Shown here: positions 45,659 through 57,900 of the stretch, one piece after another
Position numbering within the stretch: the first letter of the stretch is position 1
Layout of the letters: each line of letters starts with the position of its first letter
NCBI GenBank assembly: GCA_029876055.1
Contig: CM056880.1
Span: 372,001 to 436,000, forward strand
Length of the DNA: 64,000 bases
Origin: Madurella fahalii
Lineage: Eukaryota > Ascomycota > Sordariomycetes > Sordariales
Direction: 5' to 3'
The notes under the pieces: model-generated
Told to the model about the DNA's origin: nothing
The model's database searches: none
What the model saw: the letters and a program-made list of their open reading frames with translations, nothing else
Position numbers and translations under genes: made by a program

Positions 45659-46462
45659 TCAGACATGACTCGCCAACCACCCAAATCCGTCTGGATATCC
45701 CAACCCCATGATTACCGAGCACATAAACAGCTCCACCGGCCGTGAGACCTCTCCTTCCCACTCACCTTCTTCCCCGCTCGTCTCGTCTCCACTCGCGGGG
45801 AAACCCAGCAAGCGCCTCAGCTCCAGCTCCCCCACGGCGTTGGGGGAATCTATCTTGTTCCCAAGCACAAGTACAGGTATAGGCGTCGAAACGCGTCCAG
45901 ATCCTCCTCCCTGATGAGCGCTACTATTCCTACCAAGCTCGCCGCTTGCGTCCTCCACCTCGCGGAGGAGCCGGAGGAGGTCCTCCAGCAACGCCGCTGC
46001 CTCGTCCATTCTCTCGTGGTCGGCGGCGTCGACGACAAAGACGACGCCGTCCACGCCACCGGCAGCGAGGGAGTCGCGCCACAGACCGCGGACGCCGCCC
46101 GGGTAGTGTCGGTAACGGAGGCCGCCGAGGTCGATCGCGTCCAGCACGAGACGCACATGTGTCCTGGTACTCCGACCGTTACTGCTGCTGTGGTGGTTTC
46201 TGTTGTAGCGGGAGGAGTAAGGACTGGTGACGCCAACGTCGACGTCGAGGCGGATATCAGTCCCGGAGGCAGGGGAGAAGGCCGGTGACGGGAATGAGGC
46301 GAGGTCCGGGTTTCGCATAAGGTGCACCAGCGTTGTCTTGCCGGCCCCCTGGAGGCCGGTGATCAGGAGCCTTCGGCGTTTTGTACTGGCGGTCGCGGCG
46401 ACTATTGCACCCCAAAGAGTCTGAAGGGCTTGCGCGACGCCTGCCCAGAGTGAGGCTATCAT
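45659..46462 (-). CDS. divergent Sar1/Arf-like small GTPase
   Basis: Intronless 267-residue protein from ATG 46462. G1 is GLQGAGKTTL (residues about 36-45). The switch II/G3 region is DAIDLGGLRYRHYPGGVRGL, with DLGG as in Sar1 rather than DxGGQ. G4 is LGNKIDSPNAVGE, and G5 and the C-terminus are FMCSVIMGLGYPDGFGWLASHV, close to the Sar1 ending. Sar1 is the COPII coat GTPase of ER exit and is normally about 190 residues. This protein carries about 75 extra residues in low-complexity inserts after G1, before G4 and after it. It is probably a fast-evolving paralogue. Whether it still works in COPII is unknown. Confidence 0.85.
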   Translation of the reverse strand: MIASLWAGVAQALQTLWGAIVAATASTKRRRLLITGLQGAGKTTLVHLMRNPDLASFPSPAFSPASGTDIRLDVDVGVTSPYSSRYNRNHHSSSNGRSTRTHVRLVLDAIDLGGLRYRHYPGGVRGLWRDSLAAGGVDGVVFVVDAADHERMDEAAALLEDLLRLLREVEDASGELGRNSSAHQGGGSGRVSTPIPVLVLGNKIDSPNAVGELELRRLLGFPASGDETSGEEGEWEGEVSRPVELFMCSVIMGLGYPDGFGWLASHV

Positions 46463-47426
46463 GTGGTGTGGTAATAAGTAGTGGAGGAATAAGGGATTTC
46501 TTTTCGGGTTGCTGGGTGCTGATGAAACAAAGCTTCTCGTTCTAAACGAGGGAGCAAAGCCTAGTTAAGCCCGGCGAAGACCTAGCTAGCTATAGCGGGA
46601 CTAAATATTTTATGGCGAGCATAACCACGCTGTTCTATGGCCCATAACGCCAAGACCTAGCGCAGCTGAGCCAGCTTATTTGTATCAAACATTGCCGTGT
46701 AGAAAGTGACAACTGTGTGATGTGGCTTGTGTGGAGGGTTTGGTGGGATCCCCGAAAGTGGGCAAGTGGGGTTAGGATGGTTTGTGCGCACCGCGCCACT
46801 TCCAATCCCATCCAAGGTTCGGCTTTGGGCTACGGGAATGCAACCTTCCGTCTTACTTCCTTAGCTTGATATTTTACACTAGTTCCTACGGTATAACCAG
46901 ATCCAACAAACTGAGAAGTCCTGAGTCAAAACATATCTTTTTCCTCCCAAGTTATACACTGTGGTTATCCTAAGACAAGTGATAAGACCAGGCCCACCCA
47001 ATTTGAGCTTCTAAACTGCACATTCGCAATATTACTGCCGCCGCAATGGTATCGTGTCTTCACGTTAAGTATCCTATTAGAGCCAAGCCGATGAAAGACG
47101 TTCGATGTTACCCCAAAGAGTAAGTAATTTAAGAGGCTTTTCAGACAGCATGCAGCCTTGCGAGGGCCGTCTGCCCACGCGGACAACGCGACTCCTTCAT
47201 GGGTCATGCTGGATTACCCACACGCTAAGGCGTGCAGCTGAGCCACCATGAGACCCCTGGCAGCGGCACGGACTCGCGCCAGGGGGTGGCAGAACACCCA
47301 AAACAGATTTCCAGAGTTGTCCAGAGACCCAGACAGCTCTCCAGACATAACACAATACAGTCAATTCAGCCGATCCATCGTGCAGGTGCTCTAATCCAAC
47401 AGGAAGAAAGAAAGTGTAGCTTTGTC
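46463..47426. other. intergenic
   Basis: No gene recognised. Confidence 0.55.
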
Positions 47427-48379
47427 CTAACGTAGCCGTTTGACTATCTTGCAGATCTCCAGAACATCGTTTGTGCCTTTCTTAGGGCTGCACAAAACCT
47501 TCCCGCTGCTAACCTGCTCCCTGCTGCGACGGGTGTCGGTACCCTTCGAGACGATCTTTTGCAACTTAAATTTTTAACTCCACGCGGGTTACTTCGACTT
47601 TGGACCCTAACCCTCGAAACCGAACTCCGCTTTGGCCTTTTCGTACCTGATCCAACGTTGTATCGGCATCTCGGGCCGTCAGCTGACTGCACGCAAGGAG
47701 AGCCGGCCCCGTGTATATAGCGACCGAACATGTCGGACCAGGAATCCAACGTCTATCGGTCTCAACCGGCCAATTCTTGGAAGAAAGTGTTCCCGCCACC
47801 TCTGACACCCCGACCATCTCTCCCCTTTTGCCGCCAACATGGGGCCTACAGATATTATTAGCAACCCGGCGGGCAGCTACAAAATGCTGAACGCGACGAG
47901 GTAACCAACTCGTCGAATTGTCAGAATAAACCATTGTCCGCCCCCAATGCTGACGGAAGTGCCTCACGCCGCAACTGGAGGAACGGGACGAAGCAAACCG
48001 ACGGGCCGTTCGCCGGGTCTCAAGCGGGCATGATCGTATACAGCAACTCGGGCTTCTCGTCTGCGACCATGAACTCGATGGCACTCAACGTCCGGGACCT
48101 ACCCATTTCCTGGCCCCGAATACCACCCAGTTTGACGAGAACTGGGCAACTGCCGCCAAGAACGCCCTGTCATACGCCTGTCAGGTCTCCTTGAGCGACG
48201 AGTACCCCGCTGATGAGACCTCGGGCACGCTGCTGCACGGGCCCGTGACGGCATCGAACGTGCCGGCCCTGGTCGGGACTACGATGCAGCGGAATTATAC
48301 GGTCGTCAGCCGCCCGGATGGCGTCTGCCTGCGGCTTTGGCTTGAGAATGTGAAGGAAGGCTACAGGTGGGAGATTTAG
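47427..48379 (+). pseudogene. fragments of one or two unrecognised genes
   Basis: An ATG-less open stretch at about 47430-47728 encodes DYLADLQNIVCAFLRAAQNL and DDLLQL. This weakly recalls the N-terminus of fungal FunK1-type kinase-like proteins, but no kinase domain follows. Further on, a protein-like stretch (48000-48110, MNSMALNVRDLPISW) passes by a one-base frame change into NTTQFDENWATAAKNALSYA and ends at the TAG at 48377-48379. No start codon, domain or clean intron can be assigned. I read it as coding debris. Confidence 0.35.
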
Positions 48380-48925
48380 TGGAGGCGATTGGCTCGGGGA
48401 TGACCCAGACGGAAGGTCAACGGTGTACTGTAGGGGCCGTAACAGGGCCGTAATAAGGGTTCCAGGCGCAGGCTCACTGGGCAGGGTCGACTTAGTCGAG
48501 GGTTGGGTCGAGTAAAACTTCGGGATCAGACGGAATAAGAGCTCCCTCCCTTACTCACTCTCGTGAACCGGAGGACGTCTTGCCTGCCCCCCTCTCCCAA
48601 AACCAACCTTCACTTGCAGCACACAGATAATGGTAGAGTTTCAGGCCGTCGCCGCGGATATCAATAAGTCCCGAAACGGGGAGCGGTAATCAGCTCCTCG
48701 GCCAAGCCAATGCGTATTACACGGCGTCACCCAGAAGCTCTCCGAGTGAAGCGCCGAGAAAAGAAATAAGTCTTTGATAAACAACAATATCTCAGACACC
48801 ATCTATCCCAACCAGGCCATGAAGGCGCTTATGATTACTTGGCAGACGCCTTGCGTCTCCGTCACATTTTCTCCTCCACCTTCAGAATTCGTCTTCCCCA
48901 AATAAGTGGGTAATCTGGTCACCTC
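48380..48925. other. intergenic between convergent genes
   Basis: No gene seen. Confidence 0.6.
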
Positions 48926-50132
48926 CTAATATGTAGAGTAGCTAGGTCGGTAGTCGGTTCCATGCCCATACCGGGCAGAGTCGTGGAGAGAGCCGCCTTT
49001 CCTCTGAGTTCCAGACCAGACGCCGCCATTTGGTCCGCTCCGCGCGGCGATGTTGTAGCCAATGACCAGCAAGCCCCCACGGCTCCACCATGCCAGGATG
49101 ATTGTGAGGATCAAGACGTAGTGGTTCGTGCTCCCCTCGGGCATTAAGAGCCAGTTGATGAAGTAGGCAAAATTCCACGTCGAGCTGAGCAGATTCAGCA
49201 AGATGGCAATAATGTAGAGAATGGAGACCTGTGAGCACGTTAGCGACGGACCAGAAGTTCGGGGAGGTGGCGGGGAAACTAAGTGTCTTGAGAGGTGAAG
49301 CCTTGCTGCGAATCCATGTGTAGAGGGACAGCCCTGTGATGACGAGTGACGCGGAAAAGAGAATGATGGCGGTCGCTGCGGTGAGATCGTTGATGGTCTC
49401 AGCCCGTTCAGGTCCCGTGCCGAACCTGTCGACAGTGCCGACTCGATCCGAGTGATTGACGTGGAGATCGATCAGGAGGTCGTAGAAGGTGATTGCAAGG
49501 GCGGCAATGACAAAGGCCAGGAACAAGGCGGAATAGCGGGCGATCCTATCAAGCGCGCCTGACACGCTATTGATAGCGTAGTGATGTCCGGGCCGAGCTC
49601 GAGCAGAAACATTATAACGGCGGCGGCCGAGAGGACCTGGAAGAGCTCGGCGAGATATGCCATGTGGTAGGCGGCGCGGATGCTATCCCGATCGGTGTCG
49701 ACATTGTAGACAGCGCAGGTAGCGATAACAAGTTCGGCGAATACCGGGCAGAGAGTGCTTTAGAAAAGGTGACGTCAGTACCAAATCGAGTAGACAACCA
49801 TTTTTATTTTTTTTTATTTTATTTTTTATTTTTTATTTTATTTTATTTTATTTTATTTTATTTTTTTGCCTTGGGAGGGGTGGAAAGGAGGGAAAGGAAG
49901 GAAAGAGAATGAGTGGGCGAGGTGGGAAAGGCAGCATACAGGCAGAACAAGACAAATGCAGTCTTGAGCCATGGAGCAAATCGCCTGGCTGGATCTCGAC
50001 CAGACCTGCTTTTTAGCAAGGCTAGGCAGGTAAAAGGTAGTACAGCGAGTAGTGTAGAATGACACCGGTGAGGATAGTGTAGGAGATACCCCAGCTTCTG
50101 CTTTCATCGCCTCCTACATACTCGAGTGCCAT
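48926..50132 (-). CDS. multi-pass membrane protein, frame disrupted
   Basis: ATG at 50132 starts MALEYVGGDESRSWGISYTI, followed by LTGVILHYSL. A 286-nt intron (50043-49758) then joins to TLCPVFAELVIATCAVYNVD. Helices that follow include LFQVLSAAAVIMFLLEL, YSALFLAFVIAALAITFYDL, ATAIILFSASLVITGLSLYTW, VSILYIIAILLNLL and YVLILTIILAWW; the tail is hydrophilic. The frame must shift by one base near 49585-49600 (a CCC run) and again near 49230-49285, where a normal-looking intron (GT donor in CTTAGTTTCC, GCTAAC branch) does not restore phase. About six or seven helices remain recognisable. The family is not identified. Either sequence errors or a young pseudogene. Confidence 0.55.
49799..49867. repeat. 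ATTTT-type microsatellite
   Basis: About 69 bp of T-runs interspersed with single As (TTTTA units). It lies inside the first intron of the membrane-protein gene and accounts for the unusual intron length. Confidence 0.9.
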
Positions 50133-50745
50133 GATGAGATCCCTGGGCGAAACTGAGGCAATGACGTGCGAGTTGTTTTACCTGTTCAGGAGTCGTGGCA
50201 ATGACGTAAAAGTGAAGCTGCGTTGAATGAGGCCGAGAAACGGATGGGAATTGGTAGTTAGGCTCGGAGGCGAAGGTTGTAAATAGATAAACGTCGAAAT
50301 TCCCTATGTTCTTGTTTCAGTGCGAACATTGCTCACTGATGTTGCGATCTGCTGCCGACCAGCCGACCAGCCGACCAGCCCGACCAGCCGATCAACAATG
50401 AGAAAAAGAACCGACAGCGATGACGTCCATGCGTGTCGTCAGCTCCGCAATGCCACAGGACCACTCGGCAACTTATGCACAGTCCCGAATCCACAGTAAC
50501 GTTAACTGTTAAAGTGAAGCCCTATCTCGGTGGAGAGGGAGCATTCTTGGAACCAATCTGGCAACGCCGTGGCAGTCGTAATCGCAATAATGGCCTCTGG
50601 GCGCTTAGAAGAAGAAATACAATCTTTAGTTGTCCCTATACGTAGCCTTCGTTATTTCATCATACAGCTAACAGCCAGAAGCTAACGAAAATCTAACGCT
50701 TAAAGGCACTTTTCAATGACATCATACAAGGCGTTGTCGAAGTCA
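50133..50745. other. intergenic with a short tandem repeat
   Basis: No gene seen. It contains the CCGACCAG tandem repeat listed separately. Confidence 0.6.
50353..50393. repeat. CCGACCAG tandem repeat
   Basis: About five tandem copies of an 8-bp unit, one with an extra C, in non-coding DNA between two minus-strand genes. Confidence 0.85.
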
Positions 50746-53344
50746 CTACGGAGTGCGTTCCTTCCAAACGGGTGCGTTCCTGGCACTCTCCTCGGTCAAG
50801 CGAACATTATTACGGTCGTCAAATGTAGCGCCTGTATCCGAGACGGGGACGATTCCTTCGGCTGCACGCATCTCCTGCTCGCTGAGGCCCATGTCATCAT
50901 GTGCAAGCCATAGAATTGGTCTTTCACTAGAGACACCGGGGTGTAGATACGCCGTGCTTTCCACTTCGTCGCCGTAAGGCGGGACACGCCGCCTGAAATG
51001 GGGATTCAGCTCTGGTGGCTCGGGGTCTACCAAGCGTTTCCATATCGAGTGCCGTCTGCGCGTGCCAGCGCCGTGACCTTTCTCGAGGTCGCTCGGTGCA
51101 CTCGTCTCGGCCGGTAAGTCGGAAATGAAGCCGTTAGCCGCAGAAGTCGACGGTTGCGGCTCGATCGCCGTGAGCAGGTCGCGAGGGAGGAATTCTATCA
51201 GCTTGTCCAATCGCTTCCTCAGCAAGCAGTGGTACACAATGGTCACAACCAGCAAAATGACCATCATTGCTAGAGGACCGACCGCGACCGGGCCCTTGGC
51301 GCTGCTGACGCCGAAGAGTCCAATGAGGCAAACCTCAGCCAGGTACAGCCCGGTCACCAGCTGCTGCAGTGCTTTAGCGTAAGCGGCACCTTTGGTGTCA
51401 ACGACGGCGCCATAGGCATAGAGGAAGTTGTATCGGTATGCCAAATACAACAGTGAAAAGCCGATGGTGGCAAAGCCGAGGACCAACGGGGCGATGCAAG
51501 AATAGACGACGGCGATGACGCCAAGATTGGTGAATTTTGGGTAATCAGCTCCTGGCTGGCGCACGTTAAGGGTCGTAAGACTCTCGTAAATCTTCCTTGG
51601 GGTCTTGGCGGAGCGCTTGACCAGGATGCTCTTCTTGAACAGGGCTCCCGGATTGAGCAGGTACAGGGCGCTGATGCCGATGCCGCAGAGGATAAAGTAC
51701 GAGTTATAGAAATTAGACGCCTTGGGAAGGTTCCAGGCGAGAATCTGCGGCGTCGACGTGGGGTCCGAGACGATGTCACTAGCCACCGCCGTAGCGGACG
51801 AGGTAAAGGTTGTGACGAGGAAGACCTGAATTAGCACGAACGCAAAGTACCACGTCTGGGTCTGCAGCTCGACCTGGGATAAGGTCCTGGCTCCCGCTTG
51901 TCTAGCGAGGAACCTGCAGAAAACCGGGACGAGAGCTACCAACAAGGCGAGCAGGATAACGGGAAGCAGTCCGGTAATAACGCCCAGGATCCAGTCGGGG
52001 ATGTCGTTGATGAATGAAAGAAACGGGACATTCTCTGTCAGGCGGTTGACATTGGAGAGAATGCCCACGAACGCCACAGGAATACCCCAAAAGAGAACCA
52101 TGACGCAGATGACGGCGGTGCAGACGACGTAACGAAGCGACGCCTCCCAGGAGCTCATACGGAGGTTACCCCAGATGATTTCGTCAGGGCGGACACCGAC
52201 TTGGCTCGCATTCATCCTGGACGGCCGATGGTACGTAACAAGGGTTGCCGCTTCCCCGGCAGCCAGTTGGGAATCGAATGCGACAAAAGCAGCCCCCACG
52301 GGGTTATGCATCCCGGAGAGGTGGCTTTCTTGTTCTTCACGGACCATCTGCCATAGTGACGCCAACTTTTCCCGATTCTCCTGGATAGTATCAACCTTGG
52401 GGCCGACTTTCATCTTCCTGGTCGTGGGCCTCGACGCTGCCTCCTGCCAGGAGGTGCCTTGGGTGACGGTTGGTGCTTGTCGCGACGTCTTCGTCTCCTT
52501 GGCGTGCTTGATTCGAGCCGCATTAGCGCTTCTGCAGAACTTGACTTCCGCCTCTTCGAGCTCCAATGTGGTCTTCTCCGCATCCCCGATTATCTTCTCC
52601 AACTTCTTGGCATCCAACGGGATCCAGACTCGCCGGGCGCTCGGAAAAAGTTTCAACAAAGCCGGCACGCTCAAGTACTCTCTTGGAACGGAGGTGAATA
52701 GCACCGTCTTCGTAGAGATGCAACTTGCATGCCAAGGAGTTAGGAGGTATGCTTGTCGCAGCTTGATGAGGAAGAGCGACTCGCGGCTGATGGCGAACAT
52801 GACGGCCGCAAAAAACAGCCAGGCCATTACGGCATGGGCAAAGTATCTCGCTGGGTCCGCAACATTGCCGAAGGTGAGAGTGTCGAGTTGTTGGGCGCCG
52901 CCGCCACCCGTGGCGTTCACAGGGAACAATACGGGCCATGTCATGCAGCATCCGACAAGTGTCAGGACCGCGAGAAGCTTCAGGAAGCGGACAAACAGAT
53001 AGGCATCCAGAGAGTGATGGTTGAGGATGTAGGTGTCGGGGAGATTCCAGTACGTGCCGATCCACCCAAACATGGTGTTTGGTGCCGCTGGTGTCTTTTG
53101 GCTGCAGGGGCGTGTTAGCACTCGTATGGCCTAGGGGATCAAGGAAGCTTGTTTTTGACCTACTTATCTTGCAGAATGTCGAGGTACGTCCTAGGCGCAT
53201 AGACACACCTCAGTTTCTTGCGCAGAAGAAGAACACCATGAGGAAGATGGCTGCTGCAACGAAGGAGGGAATCAAGGTAGAGACCAATGCGGACGCCGAC
53301 GTGCTTGTGTCGCGGTGCGGGCCGACATTGCCCTCATTCTTCAT
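50746..53344 (-). CDS. CSC1/OSCA/TMEM63-type stress-gated cation channel
   Basis: Mechanosensitive or osmosensitive channel of the DUF221 (RSN1_7TM) family in the plasma membrane or ER. Exons in transcription order: 53344-53164 and 53101-50746, giving about 845 residues. The first helix (VSTLIPSFVAAAIFLMVFF) and the RVYAPRTYLDIL-like motif are in exon 1. FGWIGTYWNLPDTYILNHHSLDAYLFVRF, two more helices, a cytosolic domain with a VGAAFVAFDSQ strand, PDEIIWGNL and the 7TM block with NFYNSYFILCGIGISALYLL follow. The cytosolic tail is about 150 residues. Exon 1 needs one extra base near 53230, in a TTCTTCTTC run: as written the frame stops after FFFCARN, while RKKLRCVYAPRTYLDILQD continues in the neighbouring frame up to the intron. 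The remaining 780 codons are clean, so a sequencing slip is likely. Confidence 0.9.
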
Positions 53345-54907
53345 AGCTACTACGTTAGCCTCTACCTAATCGCCGCCGATATTTCCGGCATAAATATACC
53401 GTTGTCTTCAAAGGAGGCTCACCCGAGGACGAGAAGTCATGCTACCCATCTTCACACTTTGGATCTTGCGGATCCGACTGGCTGGATGCGGCCGGCTATA
53501 CCGTTTCAATTATAGTTCGACGATCGATCAATCCGCAGGCTCTGACGGAAGCCTGATTGCAGAACATGCTGCCCATCGATGACGTTGCCCCGATCTGCCC
53601 TACAAAGGACCCAAGCTCCTTGGTTTTTGGTTGTTGTGCTTGGCGTGGCGTCCCTGAAGCTCTTGGCTGACAGCATGGTCGGCTAGCCCGGCATGCGGCG
53701 ACCGACGTCCCAGAGGCGTGGTTGTGGAAGTCCCAGTGTATCATGCCAAGGATGAAGGCCAAGAGAGAGCTTACGCAAGTAGGCTTGATCAGAGTAGTCT
53801 GTAGCACAGGCTCACCTTTTTTTCTGAGGCTGGTGCTGCGCACCGCCACGCCGCCAATGTACCTGTGGGCCCACCAGCGTTGAACTCGATATGGGAATTG
53901 CTCGTCACTCAGGCCATAAGTGGTGACTATTCATCGACATGCTCGCCACGTTCGCCGTTAGGGCGGAACCAGTGCTTATGCAGCTCTCCTGGCTCTTCCA
54001 AGTAAAGGCGAGGTCATGCCGTCAACGTCCGGGTACTAACCCTACCTGCCAGTTTAAGCACGCAAATTAGAGTCGGATGAGTTGGGAAATGTTGTAAGCG
54101 CTGATGAGTGCCGTCCTAATCGGGCAGTGCTTCTCTAAATAGGATCAAGAGCAGTCGGTCATCGATGCTTATAATATCGCGAATAGCTTTCTTAGTGATT
54201 CAACTTCACAACCCCCTCTATGTCTTTACCAATATTGTAATATATCTTTATCATGCTGGTTGATCTCCAAGGGAGCGTCACCAGATGCTTCGTTAATAGC
54301 GCTCCTCACAGCGGAACTAGCTATCATGATGCTGGCCAGCATAGGCTTCCGTAGCGATACCTCTGGCTGATGGTGGGAGAATCAGCGGGGAAGCGAGAAC
54401 CATTGTGCGTGCAATGGAATGGCAGAAAACGAGCCGCTTATCACAGATCGAAGGTAGATTGACGCTCCGCCTTGACAAGCTCTCCGTCTAAAGAGGTGCG
54501 AGTGTATCTAGCACGATTCAGCTAACAGTCTCAAGTCAAGCAACTATCGACGCGGGCGCATTTGCCTATCCTCCAGACGCCTTGTTGCGAAAGGTGAACT
54601 ATTATATAACCCGGAAATAGATTATAGTCAAATCAGGGTTCAAAATATATTGTTCTTGCAACTACTTTCCTATACAGTCATGAGCAGAAACATCTTCCTC
54701 TCTTCCAACACAACAAAGAAGTGCGACGAGGTCTCACAAAGTGTGAAGTACAAAGTAGGGCATACAGTCTGCATGCATCGTAGATCGTGGTACTAGGGGG
54801 AACATAGCCGTCAAGACTCTTGAGTGATGCATTCACTTACTCATGAGGCAGCCTGGGTTTGGCCGCACAAGGCCATAAGAAACTATCAACTCCATGAAAT
54901 GAGAAGT
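53345..54907. other. intergenic
   Basis: It holds the promoter of the channel gene and the 3' region of the NLR. No gene seen. Confidence 0.6.
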
Positions 54908-57900
54908 TTAGACGGAGAGACTAGCCAGAAAATGTTCAATCTCTTTGTGCCAGTCGCTGCCGTCACCGAAGACCTTTCGAACACCTATAAGAGCTACCTT
55001 ATACAACTCCTCAGCTTGTGCCGCTTGTCCTATATCGGCGTTAAGAAGCCCTAGGTTAGTGACAACATTTAAGAAGGGGACGTAGGTTATGACGGCGTCT
55101 TTGCCTAGGGCTTTCTCGTAGCCTCCTAAAGCCCGCTTATATGTCGCCTCGGCCTCCTTATATCGCCTTTGCTTCCTGTAGAGGAGGCCGACGTTGTTGA
55201 GTGTTTCAAGCGTCGACGTATGCTCCGGTCCCCACGCCTTCTCCTTGCCTTCTAGTGCCCGCTTATACATCATCTCGGCCTCCTTGTATTGCCCTTGTTT
55301 CATATAGAGGATGCCGAGATTGTTGACTGTATTAAGCGTCGACGTATGCTCCGGTCCCCACGCCTTCTCCTTGCCTTCTAGTGCCCGTTTGTACATCATC
55401 TCGGCCTCCTTATATTGCCCTTGTTCCATATAGAGGATGCCGAGATTGTTGACTGTATCAAGCGTCGACATATACTCCGGTCCCCACGCCTTCTCCTTGC
55501 CTTCTAGTGCCCGCTTATACATCGTCTCGGCCTCCTTGTATTGCCCTTGTTTCATATAGAGGAGGCCGAGATTGTTGACTATATGAAGCGTCGACATATA
55601 CTCCGGTCCCCTTGCCTTCTCGTAGCCTCCTAAGGCCCGCTTATACATCGCCTCGGCCTCCTTATATCTTCTTTGCTTCCTGTAGAGGTTGCCGAGATTG
55701 TTGACTGTACTAAGCGTCGATGTATGCTCTGGTCCCCACGCCTTCTCATAGCTTTCTAGCGCCCGCTTGTACATAGCTTCGGCCTCCTTGCGTCGCTCTT
55801 GGTCCGCGTAGAGGATGCCGAGGGTTGCTGGCATCCAGGGGCTGCTCCCATCGTTATCAACCTCGCCGAGCAGTTGTCGGCATCGATCAGCATGAAGCAA
55901 AAGTCGGCGTTGAATCAACCAGTACTCCGGAATCTCCTGTCCAGGCACATGTAGACTCGTACACTTCATTGCCAGCGTTGCCAAGTCTTGCTCGTTCGGA
56001 CCACTCAGTACGTGTATCATCCATGAGTGCACACAAGCGTGTACGCTATAGCCACTCGACTCCGACCCGTTTTGCGCTGTTATCGAATGCGCTTCCACGA
56101 GTCCGTGACCGCAGAGCACCCGCATGCTTTGGTCGAATGCGAGCCGGGTCTCCGTAAGATCTTGGAGCCACTTCGGCCCATTCTCTGTACCTCCTTGCCG
56201 TAGTAACTCGTACCACAAGTCTTCCTTGCCGAAAAATGCCCACAATCGCAGCAGCATCGCCGCGGATTCGCTCCGGCGGCGGATACTCACAAATGAGATG
56301 TCCCAGGTCGAGTACATGGCACGATTTTCGTACGTGAGGAGTTGCGGGCTCAGCTTCTGCAACTGGCCCCACGCACTCTCGTAATCTTGCAAATATTGTC
56401 CCCACGATGTCGAGACCTGCGTGAGGTATGTACCGGCCGTCGATAAGGCGAGCGGTAGACCGTCAAGTTTGCGGGCAAGGGCCACGGCGGCAGCATCTGT
56501 CATCAGCAGAACTTGTCAGGAACGTGCGTATTGACCGAGGTGAGGAATAGCCACGTACCGTCTTGGGCTCCAGTGCGACCCGATGTTGACTCTAGAATGC
56601 GAAGACTGTCTTCAATGTTGCGCAATTTTTGCAATCGCAGAAGCTCCCCGATCTGAACCGTTGATGATCGCGTCGTCACGATGACTGCTCCATGATCTGT
56701 ATCCGGGAGGTACTGGCGAATATCGTAGCCCTCTGGTGCTGGTTGATCCGCCTCGCCATGCCGACCTGAGTTGCCGCCGTCTCTAACCGGTGCTTCCCCG
56801 GTCTCGCCTCTCATCTTGGGGTGGTCATAATTGTCGTAGATCAACAGCCATCGTTCATTCGTTGGTTCGTCCAGCCACCTCCTGACAGCCAGCGATGCAT
56901 CGCCATCTTTGTCCGACACCGCGGTCTGCATGTAGCTCAGGTTAGGGTGCTCCCGAAGGATCCTTACAGCTGCATTCCGGAAGCTCTGGTTCAGCGATGT
57001 TTCATCTCTTGCGTTTAGCCAGATCGATGCAGAATAGCCATTCCTGTGCCGCTTCATGTATGCGATGGCGAGCTGCGTCTTGCCCATGCCTCCCAGGCCG
57101 TGCACAACAACAGTGCAGCGCCCTGACCGCCTGCTGAGCTTTTGGTGCATCCATGCTAGCTCCTCTTCTCTGGCGACAAAGTGACTTGTTTCAGTAGCCC
57201 CCGACAGACTCAGTGAAAGGGCAAACCGATTGATATTGCCTCGTGCTATTTCGCATACAAACGTCAGTTCAGATTGACGACAGATATGATTAGGCTTCCT
57301 TACCATCATCTGCCCTTGCTTCCCCTTCCCAGCGCTGTTGCACACTGTCTGTGGCATCCGTGACCATGATCTGCAGGTGTTCCGACACCGCCACGTATCC
57401 AACGTCTCTTTTCGATGAATAGCGGACTATGGAGGTATGATCTGCGTGGATAGCGATCGGCTCGGCGTCTGCGTGTCCTGGTACGACCGCTGACTCCTTT
57501 GGAACCACCTGATGCTGCTTAGTGCCACCTCCCTACGGTGGCGGACGAAATCACAAACCTTAATTCTGTGCCCCAGAACGGTCGGAGTCGCATACTCTTC
57601 GAAGGCATACTTTGTCACAAAGTCGTTGCTGATCGATGCGTACTGTCCTAGCTGCTGCTGCAACCACTCCGAGTCTCGCTCGAGATGTTTCAGAAGCCGG
57701 TCGTTGGCCGCCACGACAAGAGACGCTACATTGGCGAGAACTCGCCCCAGTCGCACGCCGTTGCCGCCCTGATGAGGAGTTCCCATAAACAAAATGCCAT
57801 GAGTTGATAGTTTGATCGATCGGTGGTCGGCCAAGGCGCCCGGCCGAGCGGCGTCGGAGTGGATAAGAGCCTAGTGTTGCCAGTGAACGAAGGTTTCGTG

